Origin: Neisseriaceae bacterium
GTDB taxonomy: Bacteria; Pseudomonadota; Gammaproteobacteria; Burkholderiales; Neisseriaceae
NCBI GenBank assembly: GCA_017991555.1
Contig: JAGOQM010000009.1
Location: 124,001-188,000 of the forward strand
Length of the DNA: 64,000 bases
Reading direction: 5' to 3'
Shown here: in pieces, positions 26,940 to 34,864 of the stretch
Numbering within the stretch: position 1 is the first letter of the stretch
Layout: the number at the start of each line of letters is the position of its first letter
Notes under the pieces: generated by a model
Told to the model about the DNA's origin: nothing
Seen by the model: only the letters and a program-made list of their open reading frames with translations
Database searches by the model: none
Translations under genes and position numbers: made by a program

Positions 26940-27095
26940 GACACGCATTATGCGCCCACCAAAAGCGCAATGCATGTCTTAAGTCTCATCAATCCCACTG
27001 AGTAGGACGTACTGACCACGAGCAAGTGGCTCAAATATGTTGATCAGCACCTTTGGCTAAATAGCACGCCAAAAAGATTACTCCCCTAAGAGTTA
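26940..27095 (-). ncRNA. yybP-ykoY manganese riboswitch
   Basis: On the minus strand the conserved family words occur in order: GGGGAGTA (27079-27086), ATCAACATA (27036-27044) between the two arms, and GATGAGACTTAAGACATGCA (26971-26990). A following hairpin (26945-26973; GCATT/GCGC arms with a 2-base bulge) lies between the aptamer and the ribosome site, so it may be the expression platform. The family senses Mn2+ and turns on export genes such as mntP and alx; here it precedes a TMEM165-type exporter. Confidence 0.85.
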
Positions 27096-27100
27096 GGCGG

Positions 27101-27129
27101 ATTATAGCCACCCTTTGCCAAAAACTCAA
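27101..27129 (-). promoter_or_regulatory. Sigma-70 promoter for the riboswitch transcript
   Basis: On the minus strand: -35 TTGAGT (27124-27129), 17-bp spacer, perfect -10 TATAAT (27101-27106). Transcription would start about 10 bases before the GGGGAGTA of the riboswitch. The -35 lies in the last codons of the upstream oxidoreductase gene. Confidence 0.75.
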
Positions 27130-28124
27130 GCCCCTTGTAAAGATTGCATAATTACAGCAATTTTCGCGAAGTTCGCCAAACGGTCTTGATGATCGTACAT
27201 CTGCGCCGTTACCATCAGTTCATCCGCGCCTGTTTGGGCCAGCAAAGCCTGAATGCTGTGACGAACCTGAGCCTCATCGCCCACAATAGACGCCCCCAGC
27301 ATGCTCTCCATGTGCATCAGTTCATGCGGCGCCGCTAAGGCGGTAATGTCGTCAATCGGTGGCGGCAATAACCCCCCTTGCTGCCCCTTTAATAAACCCA
27401 AGAAGCGTTGCTGTAGCGATGAAAACTGATACTGCGCCAGTTCGGTGGTGGCCGCCACGAAGACGTTGGTGCCAATGATCACGTGTGGTTTAGACAGCGC
27501 CTCAGAGGGCTCAAACAGGCTGCGATAAAGCTCAAGCGCCTGCATCATCATCTTCGGTGCAAAGTGCATGGCAAAAGCGTAGGGCAAGCCCATTTTGGCC
27601 GCTAGCTGCGCACTAAAGAGGCTAGAGCCCAATAAATATAGGGGCACATGAGTGCCTTGGCCCGGCGTGGCCGTATACGGCAATGACGATTCATCACTTA
27701 ACAAAGCCTGTAGCTCGGCCACATCCTGCGGAAAATGATCGGCGCTGCCGCTGATGTCGCGACGCAACGCCCGCATGGTGGTCTGGTCGGTCCCTGGCGC
27801 ACGACCTAGGCCAAGATCAATCCGGCCAGGGTAAAGCGTCTCTAGCGTGCCAAACTGCTCGGCAATCACCATCGGTGAATGATTCGGCAGCATCACGCCG
27901 CCCGAACCCACCCGAATGCGTTCGGTTTGGCTGGCAATGTGGCCAATCAACACCGACGTAGCCGAACTGGCAATGCTGCGCATATTGTGGTGCTCTGCCA
28001 CCCAATAGCGATGATAGCCCTGAGCTTCTGCTTGCTGCGCCACCGCCACTGAATCTGCGATCGCTTGGGCGACGCTACCGCCTTCGATCACTGGCACCAA
28101 GTCTAAAATTGAATACTGAACCAT
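27126..28124 (-). CDS. Luciferase-like (LLM class) flavin-dependent oxidoreductase
   Basis: 332 residues of the bacterial-luciferase TIM-barrel fold. The segments [14 protein letters not shown] at the start, [20 protein letters not shown] near residue 36, [27 protein letters not shown] near 69 and [15 protein letters not shown] near 100 match the YhbW/YhbV-like alkanal monooxygenase-like subgroup. Members use FMNH2 to oxidise small organics, but the substrates of this subgroup are largely unknown. Preceded by an AGGAGG-type site. It ends just before the manganese riboswitch promoter. Confidence 0.88.
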   Translation of the reverse strand: MVQYSILDLVPVIEGGSVAQAIADSVAVAQQAEAQGYHRYWVAEHHNMRSIASSATSVLIGHIASQTERIRVGSGGVMLPNHSPMVIAEQFGTLETLYPGRIDLGLGRAPGTDQTTMRALRRDISGSADHFPQDVAELQALLSDESSLPYTATPGQGTHVPLYLLGSSLFSAQLAAKMGLPYAFAMHFAPKMMMQALELYRSLFEPSEALSKPHVIIGTNVFVAATTELAQYQFSSLQQRFLGLLKGQQGGLLPPPIDDITALAAPHELMHMESMLGASIVGDEAQVRHSIQALLAQTGADELMVTAQMYDHQDRLANFAKIAVIMQSLQGA

Positions 28125-28156
28125 AACATCCTCCTTACCTAAACCGCGACGGCGTC

Positions 28157-28492
28157 CTAAGCCTCCTCATCCGTAACCATTGCCCGCTTGGCATTGATTT
28201 GATAGGGGGTGAGTACCGCGTGCGCCATTAAATCCACAATTGGCCGGATTAAACCATCTTTCGCCTTCCATACCTTAGGGGTCAGGCTCCCTGACACACT
28301 TAGGGTGTCGCCCTCATCCAAGGTCAGTAAGGTTTGACAAACCTGTTCGTCAAAAGCGATTAAATTCACCTGTATCATTTCGTTTTGATAGGTGGCGGCT
28401 TGAAAACGCGCGGTCACAAACGATTTATTCTGACTGTCCAAGCGTTTCATGGGTTTTGCGGTTAAACGGCCGCTGACTAATGCATCGATCAT
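28157..28492 (-). CDS. Single-stranded-DNA-binding-like OB-fold protein
   Basis: 111 residues starting at [10 protein letters not shown]. The pattern [12 protein letters not shown]...[15 protein letters not shown]...[34 protein letters not shown]...[19 protein letters not shown] is the OB-fold of SSB: two early strands, the VxLIAF strand and the LxxGDxLxVxGxL strand. It lacks the acidic C-terminal tip (DDDIPF type) that canonical SSB uses to recruit partners, ending in VTDEEA. It is therefore more like a short SSB paralogue or the PriB-like proteins. Role unknown; neighbours are unrelated metabolic genes. An upstream in-frame ATG (28528) overlaps the ydhR terminator and is not used. Confidence 0.75.
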   Translation of the reverse strand: MIDALVSGRLTAKPMKRLDSQNKSFVTARFQAATYQNEMIQVNLIAFDEQVCQTLLTLDEGDTLSVSGSLTPKVWKAKDGLIRPIVDLMAHAVLTPYQINAKRAMVTDEEA

Positions 28493-28506
28493 GACAAACT
28501 TTCTAC

Positions 28507-28540
28507 AAAAAAGCCCATGACAAGGCATGGGCTTTTTCTT
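28507..28540 (-). terminator. Terminator of ydhR-like gene
   Basis: Stem AAGCCCATG / CATGGGCTT with A and T runs; overlaps the ydhR-like stop codon. Confidence 0.88.
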
Positions 28541-28850
28541 ATTGATTTAAAGTGAAGTGCGTGAGTGCGCTTAAAGGCTCATTCACGTCAAAGATTTTGC
28601 TGCGAATACCAGTCACGCCAAACGACGTTAAGCGTTCAGTGTGCATGCTTAAATAGCGCTCTAGGCTAGCCAGATCGGCAAACAAATACACGCCGCCAGC
28701 CTCTTTGGTGGCCGCATTTTCCGTCCATATTTTCCAAATCAAGCCAGACTCCGTCGCGATGTCTTGTGCCAGAGCGTCAAAGCCAGCGCTCATGTCGGCG
28801 CCAAAAGGCCCTTCTGTGGGAAAATCAATCTGTAACAGCTTATGTGACAT
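28539..28850 (-). CDS. YdhR-like putative monooxygenase
   Basis: 103 residues of the dimeric alpha-beta barrel (ferredoxin-like) fold. The run LLQIDFPTEGPFGADM, SGLIWKIWTENAATKEAGGVYLF and YLSMHTERLTSFGVTGI matches E. coli YdhR, whose structure resembles small cofactor-free monooxygenases; the substrate is not known. It follows lplA by 24 bp on the same strand and ends in a terminator, so speG-lplA-ydhR may be one unit. Confidence 0.85.
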   Translation of the reverse strand: MSHKLLQIDFPTEGPFGADMSAGFDALAQDIATESGLIWKIWTENAATKEAGGVYLFADLASLERYLSMHTERLTSFGVTGIRSKIFDVNEPLSALTHFTLNQ

Positions 28851-28874
28851 GTCATTCCTTCCATTAGGCCATGC

Positions 28875-29891
28875 CTAACTTAAGGCATGGTGCAACCATG
28901 TGGCCAACTCGACCAACTCTTGCTGACGTAAAGGCTCAGCCTCGGCCAAGGCCGTCACCGCTGCGGCAATGGCCTCAGGCTGATAGGCCACGCCCACCAA
29001 TCGCTCCGCCAGCGTTTCAAACACCTCCGGATGGAGGCTGTCGGTAAACAGCTGGGCCCGAGTCAGTTGGCCCTGGTTGACGTCAAAAAATAGCTCAATC
29101 CCGCCCCAGGTAAAACGCTCGCTCAACTCATGACTAAATGAGGGCGCTTGGCCAAAATTCCAGTCCCAACTGCTTTGTTTTTCAAATTGAGCCTTAAAAT
29201 TGGGTAAATCAGGCAGAGCCTCGGGCGAAATATGCTCTGCCACCACTCGTTCCCCGTACTGCTCAAAAAAAGCGTCGGTAATGGCCGCCACTAGGGTTTC
29301 ATGTGAAACATGCGGCGCCACCTCCACCAAATTGGCCACGCGTGCGCGCACGGAGGTAATGCCTTTGGCCAGTAGCTTTTTGGGATCAGGATTTAAGTAA
29401 TCACCCAAACGGTTTAAATCTGTTTGAATCAGCAGCGTCCCGTGGTGAAACCCTCGGTCTTTGGTCTCTCGATAAGCCGAACCGGATATTTTACGATCGC
29501 CATCTTTGGTTTTGACGATCAGGTCATTCCGGCCAGAAGCTTCTGCATTTAAACCCAGCTTGGCCAAGGCCGCCAGAATCATCTGGGTAGAAATAGTCTT
29601 GTCATACTCAGGCTTGCCCGCCATGAAGGTAAAGCAGGTGTTGCCCAAGTCTTGAAACACGGCACCGCCGCCACTGCTGCGGCGGGCCAGCTTCACGCCA
29701 TCAGCCGCCATCTTACGCGTATTGCATTCCCGCCACGGATTTTGCGCCCGACCAATCACCACTGTGTCGGCATTACGCCATAAGAACAACACCTTATGAC
29801 GGGGATCCATCTGACGAAAAATACACTCTTCTACGGCCAAGTTAAACCAAGGGTCGTAGGAATCGGAAATCAATAGGCGTAAGGCATTCAT
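28875..29891 (-). CDS. lplA: Lipoate-protein ligase A
   Basis: 338 residues, the same length as E. coli LplA; activates lipoate with ATP and attaches it to the lipoyl domains of 2-oxoacid dehydrogenases and the glycine cleavage system. Motifs: [21 protein letters not shown] near residue 36, [22 protein letters not shown] near 68, GRNDLIV near 119 and [21 protein letters not shown] near 133, with the catalytic lysine region. The C-terminal accessory domain is present. Its ATG overlaps the stop of speG by one base. The codons for HVSHET contain a near-parS word (29295-29310). Confidence 0.94.
   Translation of the reverse strand: MNALRLLISDSYDPWFNLAVEECIFRQMDPRHKVLFLWRNADTVVIGRAQNPWRECNTRKMAADGVKLARRSSGGGAVFQDLGNTCFTFMAGKPEYDKTISTQMILAALAKLGLNAEASGRNDLIVKTKDGDRKISGSAYRETKDRGFHHGTLLIQTDLNRLGDYLNPDPKKLLAKGITSVRARVANLVEVAPHVSHETLVAAITDAFFEQYGERVVAEHISPEALPDLPNFKAQFEKQSSWDWNFGQAPSFSHELSERFTWGGIELFFDVNQGQLTRAQLFTDSLHPEVFETLAERLVGVAYQPEAIAAAVTALAEAEPLRQQELVELATWLHHALS
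29295..29310. promoter_or_regulatory. Near-parS word inside lplA
   Basis: GGTTTCATGTGAAACA. It differs from the perfect parS at the first base and in the central CG (TG here). ParB generally needs the central CACGTG, so binding is doubtful. Confidence 0.25.
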
Positions 29892-30415
29892 TAGTTTTGG
29901 GCTTTTAAAGCGATGTATTCTTTTTGAAACAAATACATACGGTAGGCATTATGATAACGACCCCAGACAAAAAACTCATCGATGAGCTCTCCTTCAATTC
30001 TGAAGCCAGATTTTTTATACACGTGAATGGCTTTTTCATTCTCAACATCCACAATTAAGTACAGTTTATGCATATTCAACACCGAAAAAGCATAATCAAT
30101 ACCCAGTCGGGTGGCGATTTTAGAATAACCATGACCCTGATGCTTGGGGTCAATGATGATTTGAAACTCAGTACGGCGATGGATGTAGTCAATTTCAACC
30201 AACTCCACCAACCCAAGAATGGCCTCATTGTTGTACACAATAAAACGTCGCTCGGTGCGATCATGAATGTGCTTATTGTATAAGTCTAATAATTCAACGT
30301 AAGACTCATAGGCCTCTTCAAACCAATACGACATGATGTTAGCGTTATTCTTCAACGTGTGTACAAACGCTAAATCTTCTCTTTCTAGTGGGCGTAACCG
30401 GACACCATCACTCAT
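29891..30415 (-). CDS. speG: Spermidine N1-acetyltransferase (GNAT)
   Basis: 174 residues from [10 protein letters not shown]. It follows E. coli SpeG through most of its length: [63 protein letters not shown] (acetyl-CoA loop Q-G-H-G-Y-S) and [24 protein letters not shown]. SpeG acetylates spermidine and spermine and so guards against polyamine excess. A longer frame opens at 30487, but its extra 24 residues do not resemble the family. Overlaps lplA by one base (TAATG). Confidence 0.92.
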   Translation of the reverse strand: MSDGVRLRPLEREDLAFVHTLKNNANIMSYWFEEAYESYVELLDLYNKHIHDRTERRFIVYNNEAILGLVELVEIDYIHRRTEFQIIIDPKHQGHGYSKIATRLGIDYAFSVLNMHKLYLIVDVENEKAIHVYKKSGFRIEGELIDEFFVWGRYHNAYRMYLFQKEYIALKAQN

Positions 30416-31752
30416 ATAACAATCCTTTTGGGTACAAGAAGCCTTCATTATAGAGGTTTTCACGCCACAAAGCGAAACCATAATCATCGGTTAACAGGCT
30501 TAACTTTGAACCCAAACCAGCGCCAATTGTGGATAACTGTGAATATTTTGTGCATATCTTATGGCTTAATTATATAGACTTAACAGACTTAACCACAAAA
30601 ACAATCCACAGGCCTGATTTCATCGAACGCCTAAAAATATTTAAATTTATATTGTTTAAACTATAAATTAACAATGCCAACCAAAAACTTATCCACAAGC
30701 CAATACATTCAAGGCCATTGCCGACAGCCACTGGGCTTTAAAGCCATTGATCAAACAAAGGCTGGGCTAACGCCACAACCTCACCCCTATTTTTTGCCGT
30801 CCTTGCCGTCACAGCAGACCATCTAGCCCTATATGGCCACCATTAAGTCGGGGCCAGCATCAAAAGGATGGAGCGCTTAAGCCCCCCACCCAGAATCAAG
30901 CACAAAAAGCACGTTAATTGGGCCCTTTGCCACCTAGATGCCCTGACTCATGCCACACATCCGCACCCACACCCATCTGATCGCGACCAATGGCGGTGAA
31001 ATCGGCCATTTCAAACGTCGTGCCCGCTAGGTAAAAGCCGCCTTATCGGCAATGAGCACCTGCGGCACACCATTTTGCCCTCGCTGCCTCTGCTCTAATC
31101 CATCCACAGCACAGCCAACCGCAATAGGGCTGACGAAATCGGCTAACGATCCATTGCCATTCAGCGCTCTGGCATGACCTCGGCGCTAGGCCTTATTTCA
31201 TGCACTTCTTCGCGTTTTAAAGGCCCGCTCAAAGCAGGAACAAACATGCTCGATTGGCATAAAAATAAAAATGGACGAGCCGCTACGGGCTGTGGATAAC
31301 CATATTTTAGACAAGCTGTCATGTTGAAATAGCCACACCGAAACAAGCCTTTATGGGAACGGGCCATCAAGGCCAACAGCGCCTTATTTTTTGTGCCGTT
31401 GGCATAGTTATCTTGGTGACATAATCAAAACTTATCCACAAAACAACCAAAACGCAGACCTTCCGCACACAATTCATCCACGGCTTATCAACCGTTTTTT
31501 TAATCATTTTGTGGATAAGTTTTTGGGGCCTGTCATCGCCAGATCGAAGCCTAAGCACCTTTAAATATCAGGGGGCCAGAAGCTTCTCTGCGCCTTAAAA
31601 TCATCAATCCCACTTACAAAACAAAAGTTATCCACAGATTCTCAGCCGTGTAAGCCCACTTATTTGCACCCAATACCATTGCTTTCGTCTGTGTGCATGC
31701 GCTTAATCGTGCCGCCTGGCCCTTTGTTGACACTGAATGCCACTGATGGCAC
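30416..31752. other. Gene-poor stretch rich in DnaA boxes
   Basis: 1.3 kb without a complete gene. Six perfect DnaA boxes: 30528-30536 (reverse), 30689-30697 (forward), 31291-31299 (reverse), 31432-31440 (forward), 31510-31518 (reverse), 31628-31636 (forward). Two AT-rich patches (30540-30600 and 30630-30680) flank the first boxes. The boxes are scattered and of mixed orientation, unlike the tighter same-strand set at 47.3 kb. Possible roles: secondary origin element, DnaA-titration site, or remnant of duplication. The middle part (30914-31189) looks like a decayed gene. Confidence 0.6.
30914..31189 (-). pseudogene. Possible decayed coding remnant
   Basis: On the minus strand a stretch ending at 31027 reads ...LADFVSPIAVGCAVDGL...VPQVLIADKAAFT-stop, and a shifted frame continues as YLAGTTFEMADFTAIGRDQM...VGADVWHESGHLGG to a stop at 30914. 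The two pieces read like one protein broken by a frameshift. No family is recognised. Codon-like character is the only support. Confidence 0.3.
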
Positions 31753-31786
31753 AAAAAAAACGGCCCGATCATTCGATCGAGCCGCT
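31753..31786 (-). terminator. Terminator of the lipoprotein gene
   Basis: Stem CGGC-TCGATC / GATCGG-GCCG on the minus strand followed by eight T. Confidence 0.75.
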
Positions 31787-31804
31787 GTACCTGCCGTATA
31801 ACGG

Positions 31805-32362
31805 TTAGTTAAATTTAATGCTGTTGATGATTTGTTCTGCCTGAGCATGATCTTCAGACTCTTGCGTCAGCGCACACACGGTAAAGATTTGGCTTTCACC
31901 CACGGCCAAACGGCATACTTCAAAAGCAGACACGCCACCAATGTCGTTTTCCATCGAGTAGGTCGCTTGATTGTCTGCCCCCTCAACTTCGGTAATGGTC
32001 ATGTTTTTCACGCCACTCATGCTTTTACTGACCGCTTCAACCTGTTGCGACAGGTCTTTAATGGTGACGCTGGCACCAGCAGGAATCGGCATGCTTAAAC
32101 CGTACACCGCATTGCCGCGCTCATCGTTGCCCGCCATTTGCAACAGGGTAACTTTATCGGCTGGCGTGCCTGGCATACGGGCTGAGATCACAGCCGCCTT
32201 ATCGGCAATTTTATCCTGGTAGCTTTCGCCCACGCTTAAGGTGTAAGCACCATCACTAGAGGTTACTTCTTTAAGTGTTTCTTCTTTTGAACCAGAACAA
32301 GCAGTTAAAGAAATGGCCAACAAAGCGGCGGCAGGCAGTAGGGCGTATTGACGAATGGTCAT
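31805..32362 (-). CDS. Lipoprotein of unknown function
   Basis: 185 residues from MTIRQYALL. A lipoprotein signal with lipobox LTAC (cysteine near residue 23) is clear, so it should be anchored in the periplasm. The mature part (KEVTSSDGAYTLSVGESYQDKI..., VTLLQMAGNDERGNAVYGLSMPIPAG, a terminal IINSIKFN) has two further cysteines (in FEVCRLAV and FTVCALT) that could form a disulfide. The overall pattern resembles small periplasmic proteins that carry a beta-sandwich, but no family was recognised. It sits alone between the DnaA-box-rich stretch and the phenol regulator. Confidence 0.8.
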   Translation of the reverse strand: MTIRQYALLPAAALLAISLTACSGSKEETLKEVTSSDGAYTLSVGESYQDKIADKAAVISARMPGTPADKVTLLQMAGNDERGNAVYGLSMPIPAGASVTIKDLSQQVEAVSKSMSGVKNMTITEVEGADNQATYSMENDIGGVSAFEVCRLAVGESQIFTVCALTQESEDHAQAEQIINSIKFN

Positions 32363-32582
32363 ATGGGTATCCTTGTAAGTAATGACGCTGGGTAAGCATA
32401 ATATGATGAATCTCACCAAACCCATAAGGATGGCATAACCCCAAAAAGCCTAATGGATTCAACTCAATGATTGTCTCATTCAGACCCTAGCATTTCAATT
32501 AAGTTTTATGGCCTAGCGCACAAATCTTGACCCTCAATACCTACAAGCGGGCCCACCGGCAGGCGAGCCAAGCCAATGACGC

Positions 32583-34283
32583 TCAGACCGCAAATTTTTT
32601 CATCCGGTAGGCCAGAGCAGGGCGGGTTAAACCCAACCGTCTGGCGGCCTCCGAAATATTATGGTTGGCCTCTTTCAACGCAATCGTGATCAAGCTCTGT
32701 TCTAAATCCTCAAGGTTCAATGAATGTTGCATTAACTGCTTAATCAAATGATGTTGGTGATCCGGCAGTTTGCCACTGGCCGTGACCAGCTTGCCCTGTT
32801 GATCAAAACCATTCACATAGGTGGCCTGATCCTGATGATTGGGGAAAATATGGCTGGCGGTGATGTGTTGGCGTGCCTCGGTCATGATGAATCCACGCTC
32901 AACCGACTGTTCTAATTCACGAATATTGCCAGGCCATTCGTATTGCTGCATCAGCTCATTGGCTCGGTCACTAAACCCCAATACCTGTTTTCGATGAATT
33001 TGGGCGTATTTGGTCACAAAATGATTGGCCAGCAGCAAGATGTCTTCTTTGCGTTCGACCAGGGCTGGCATTGAAATCGGCAACACGTTCAAACGGTAAT
33101 ACAAATCGGCCCGAAAGCGACCTTCCTTCACCGCCTGCGCCAAATCTTCTTTACACGACACCACCACCCGTACATCAATGTCTTCGGCGTACCCTTGGCC
33201 CAAACGTTCCAGCTTTTTTTCTTCTAAAAGCTTCAATAATCGCGCCTGCGCACGTAGCGATAGAGCCAGCACCTCACTAATGTACACCGTCCCCCCCTCA
33301 GCCTGTGCAATTTTACCGATCCGGGTTTCAATCACCCCCAGCATGGCGCCTTTTTCAATCCCAAACAGCTCTGCCTCAACCAAATCCGGTGGCAAACAGG
33401 CGCAGTTAACGCTGATAAACGGCTCGGCGGCTCGGCGGCTTTGCTGATGCAAGGCGTAGGCGAACACCCCTTTACCCACGCCAATCGGTCCCGTCAGCAA
33501 CACGCTGACTTCGGTACGGCTGGCCTTTTCCACCAAGGCACACACGTCCAAATAAGGCTGAGACTGCCCAATGGTTAACGACGCTTTGGATTTACCCGAC
33601 GGCGCCAAGCTGCTGGGTAAATGAATGAAGTCGGTTCTGAGCGCAAACAGATTCTTGGGGATGCTTTCGGAGAGCATGGCCGACTCCATATCCGTCAGCT
33701 CATCCCACTCGGCTTCAGGTTTGCCCACAATGGCACAGTGGCGATGGCCCATGGCCGTACACTGCACCTCTTTATACACAATGGTCTTGCCCATAAAACC
33801 GCTGCTGAATCCGCTGGCGTAGCCCAACAGCGTCCAACACACTGGGTCTTGCGAAGGGCCATACTGATTCAAATAGTTACTCACTTCATAAGATTCATAC
33901 CAGTCAAATTGACCATAAAACTCGCCCTTGGCCACGTCAATGCGCAAGGCCTTCGGCACCACCTTCACCATGCCACGAATGGCGTGAATTTGCGGGCCCG
34001 CCAAAAACACCTGTTCGGCGGTGGCGAGGTTAGGGCGGATTTTTTTAGACAGTTCGGCATCCTGTAAGCCAATTTGAAAACCAAAACGCATCAAAAAATA
34101 CTTACTGCGCTCACGCCCCAGCGCGCTGATGAGCGAGGTCTGAAACTGCGCCATTACATTGGCAGACAGCAACAGCATGCGGTTTTCGGCCAGCCAAATT
34201 TTGCCGTTTTCTTCGTCAAAACGAATCTCGTCGATCAAATCTTGGCTTTGGGGAATGGGTATTTTCTGCTTGGCTTCACTCAT
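32583..34283 (-). CDS. DmpR/MopR-type phenol-sensing regulator with degenerate AAA+ motifs
   Basis: 566 residues from the ATG at 34283 (AGAGG site; a longer frame to 34355 would run through the operators). Domain order: sensor with V4R (about 20-190), linker, AAA+ (about 240-470), Fis-type helix-turn-helix at the C-terminus (NISEAARRLGLTRPALAYRM). Sensor: Cys149, Glu172, Cys175 and Cys183 match the zinc ligands of MopR in spacing, and His100 and Trp128 match its phenol-binding His106/Trp134. AAA+: Walker A is GPIGVGKG (265-272), but the GAFTGA loop reads GAMLGV (312-317) and Walker B reads VYISEV, with Ser336 replacing the Asp. The arginine-finger region FRADLYYRL is kept. GAFTGA loss predicts no sigma-54 activation. 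Divergent from the phenol hydroxylase operon. Confidence 0.92.
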   Translation of the reverse strand: MSEAKQKIPIPQSQDLIDEIRFDEENGKIWLAENRMLLLSANVMAQFQTSLISALGRERSKYFLMRFGFQIGLQDAELSKKIRPNLATAEQVFLAGPQIHAIRGMVKVVPKALRIDVAKGEFYGQFDWYESYEVSNYLNQYGPSQDPVCWTLLGYASGFSSGFMGKTIVYKEVQCTAMGHRHCAIVGKPEAEWDELTDMESAMLSESIPKNLFALRTDFIHLPSSLAPSGKSKASLTIGQSQPYLDVCALVEKASRTEVSVLLTGPIGVGKGVFAYALHQQSRRAAEPFISVNCACLPPDLVEAELFGIEKGAMLGVIETRIGKIAQAEGGTVYISEVLALSLRAQARLLKLLEEKKLERLGQGYAEDIDVRVVVSCKEDLAQAVKEGRFRADLYYRLNVLPISMPALVERKEDILLLANHFVTKYAQIHRKQVLGFSDRANELMQQYEWPGNIRELEQSVERGFIMTEARQHITASHIFPNHQDQATYVNGFDQQGKLVTASGKLPDHQHHLIKQLMQHSLNLEDLEQSLITIALKEANHNISEAARRLGLTRPALAYRMKKFAV

Positions 34284-34317
34284 GCGGTGGTTCCTCTGTG
34301 TCCTGTAGTTGTATGGG

Positions 34318-34363
34318 TTCATCAAATGATGAAGGGCATTTTTTTTGTTGACCATTTGATCAA
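34318..34363 (+). promoter_or_regulatory. Two tandem DmpR/XylR-type upstream activating sites
   Basis: Site 2, TTGACCATTTGATCAA (34348-34363), matches the recalled consensus TTGANCAATTGNTCAA at all but one defined position. Site 1, TTCATCAAATGATGAA (34318-34333), is a near-palindrome matching 13 of 16. Their starts are 30 bp apart, about three helical turns, as in XylR-controlled promoters. They lie between the divergent regulator and dmpK, 180-225 bp before dmpK. Confidence 0.75.
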
Positions 34364-34542
34364 AATCAATCTTTTTTAGGCCCTAAAACATTTTGTTTTT
34401 TTGGCTAAATTTATGTTTTTTAGCTTTTTATTCAAATAGATAGATCAAAAATGAATCCGACTCACTTAATCAGACTTTACCATTTTTTCACCCTGACGCA
34501 ACAATAAAGACAGATTCGGCACCCGTAGAAGGAGAAATAAAA
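34364..34542 (+). other. Leader and presumed promoter region of the phenol hydroxylase operon
   Basis: AT-rich. No GG-N10-GC (-24/-12) pair was found by reading 34364-34542 on the plus strand. No strong sigma-70 promoter stands out either; a weak TTTACC / AATAAA combination exists near 34477-34508. An AAGGAG site precedes dmpK. Confidence 0.5.
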
Positions 34543-34836
34543 ATGGTCCATTTAAGCCAAGACAGCAGCCAAGGCCCTAACCCAAGTTTTGCTGATATGC
34601 CCAAATTTGTGCGCATCCGCAACGAGCCTGACGCGCCGTTTATTGAGTTTGATTTTGCCATCGGCGACCCTTGCCTGTTTGTGGAGTTAGTGCTTCCCCC
34701 CAGCGCATTTGAAGCGTTTTGCATTCACAACCAAGTGGTGCCCATGAGCCTAGAACAGATGGCGCTGGTGGATGCCGAAGCAGACAAGTGGCGCTATGGC
34801 CACAACACTTTGGTCGGCAACAGCCGAACAACTTAA
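34543..34836 (+). CDS. dmpK: Phenol hydroxylase assembly subunit (P0)
   Basis: 97 residues. The segments PKFVRIRNEPDAPFIEFDFAIGDP and FVELVLPPSAFEAFCIHNQV are typical of the DmpK/PhK subunit. In Pseudomonas this protein is not part of the catalytic complex but helps build the iron centre of the oxygenase. First gene of the operon, with an AAGGAG site. The next gene starts 28 bp later. Confidence 0.92.
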   Translation: MVHLSQDSSQGPNPSFADMPKFVRIRNEPDAPFIEFDFAIGDPCLFVELVLPPSAFEAFCIHNQVVPMSLEQMALVDAEADKWRYGHNTLVGNSRTT

Positions 34837-34864
34837 TCATGACTGCGATACAAAGGAGACTGAC

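Noticed and set aside
33621..34067. 148-codon open frame opposite the phenol regulator
   Set aside because: Antisense of the sensor domain; the sense protein is strongly supported by conserved residues.
34364..34542. Sigma-54 promoter for the phenol operon
   Set aside because: The GG and GC dinucleotides do not fall 10 bp apart anywhere in this stretch by reading.
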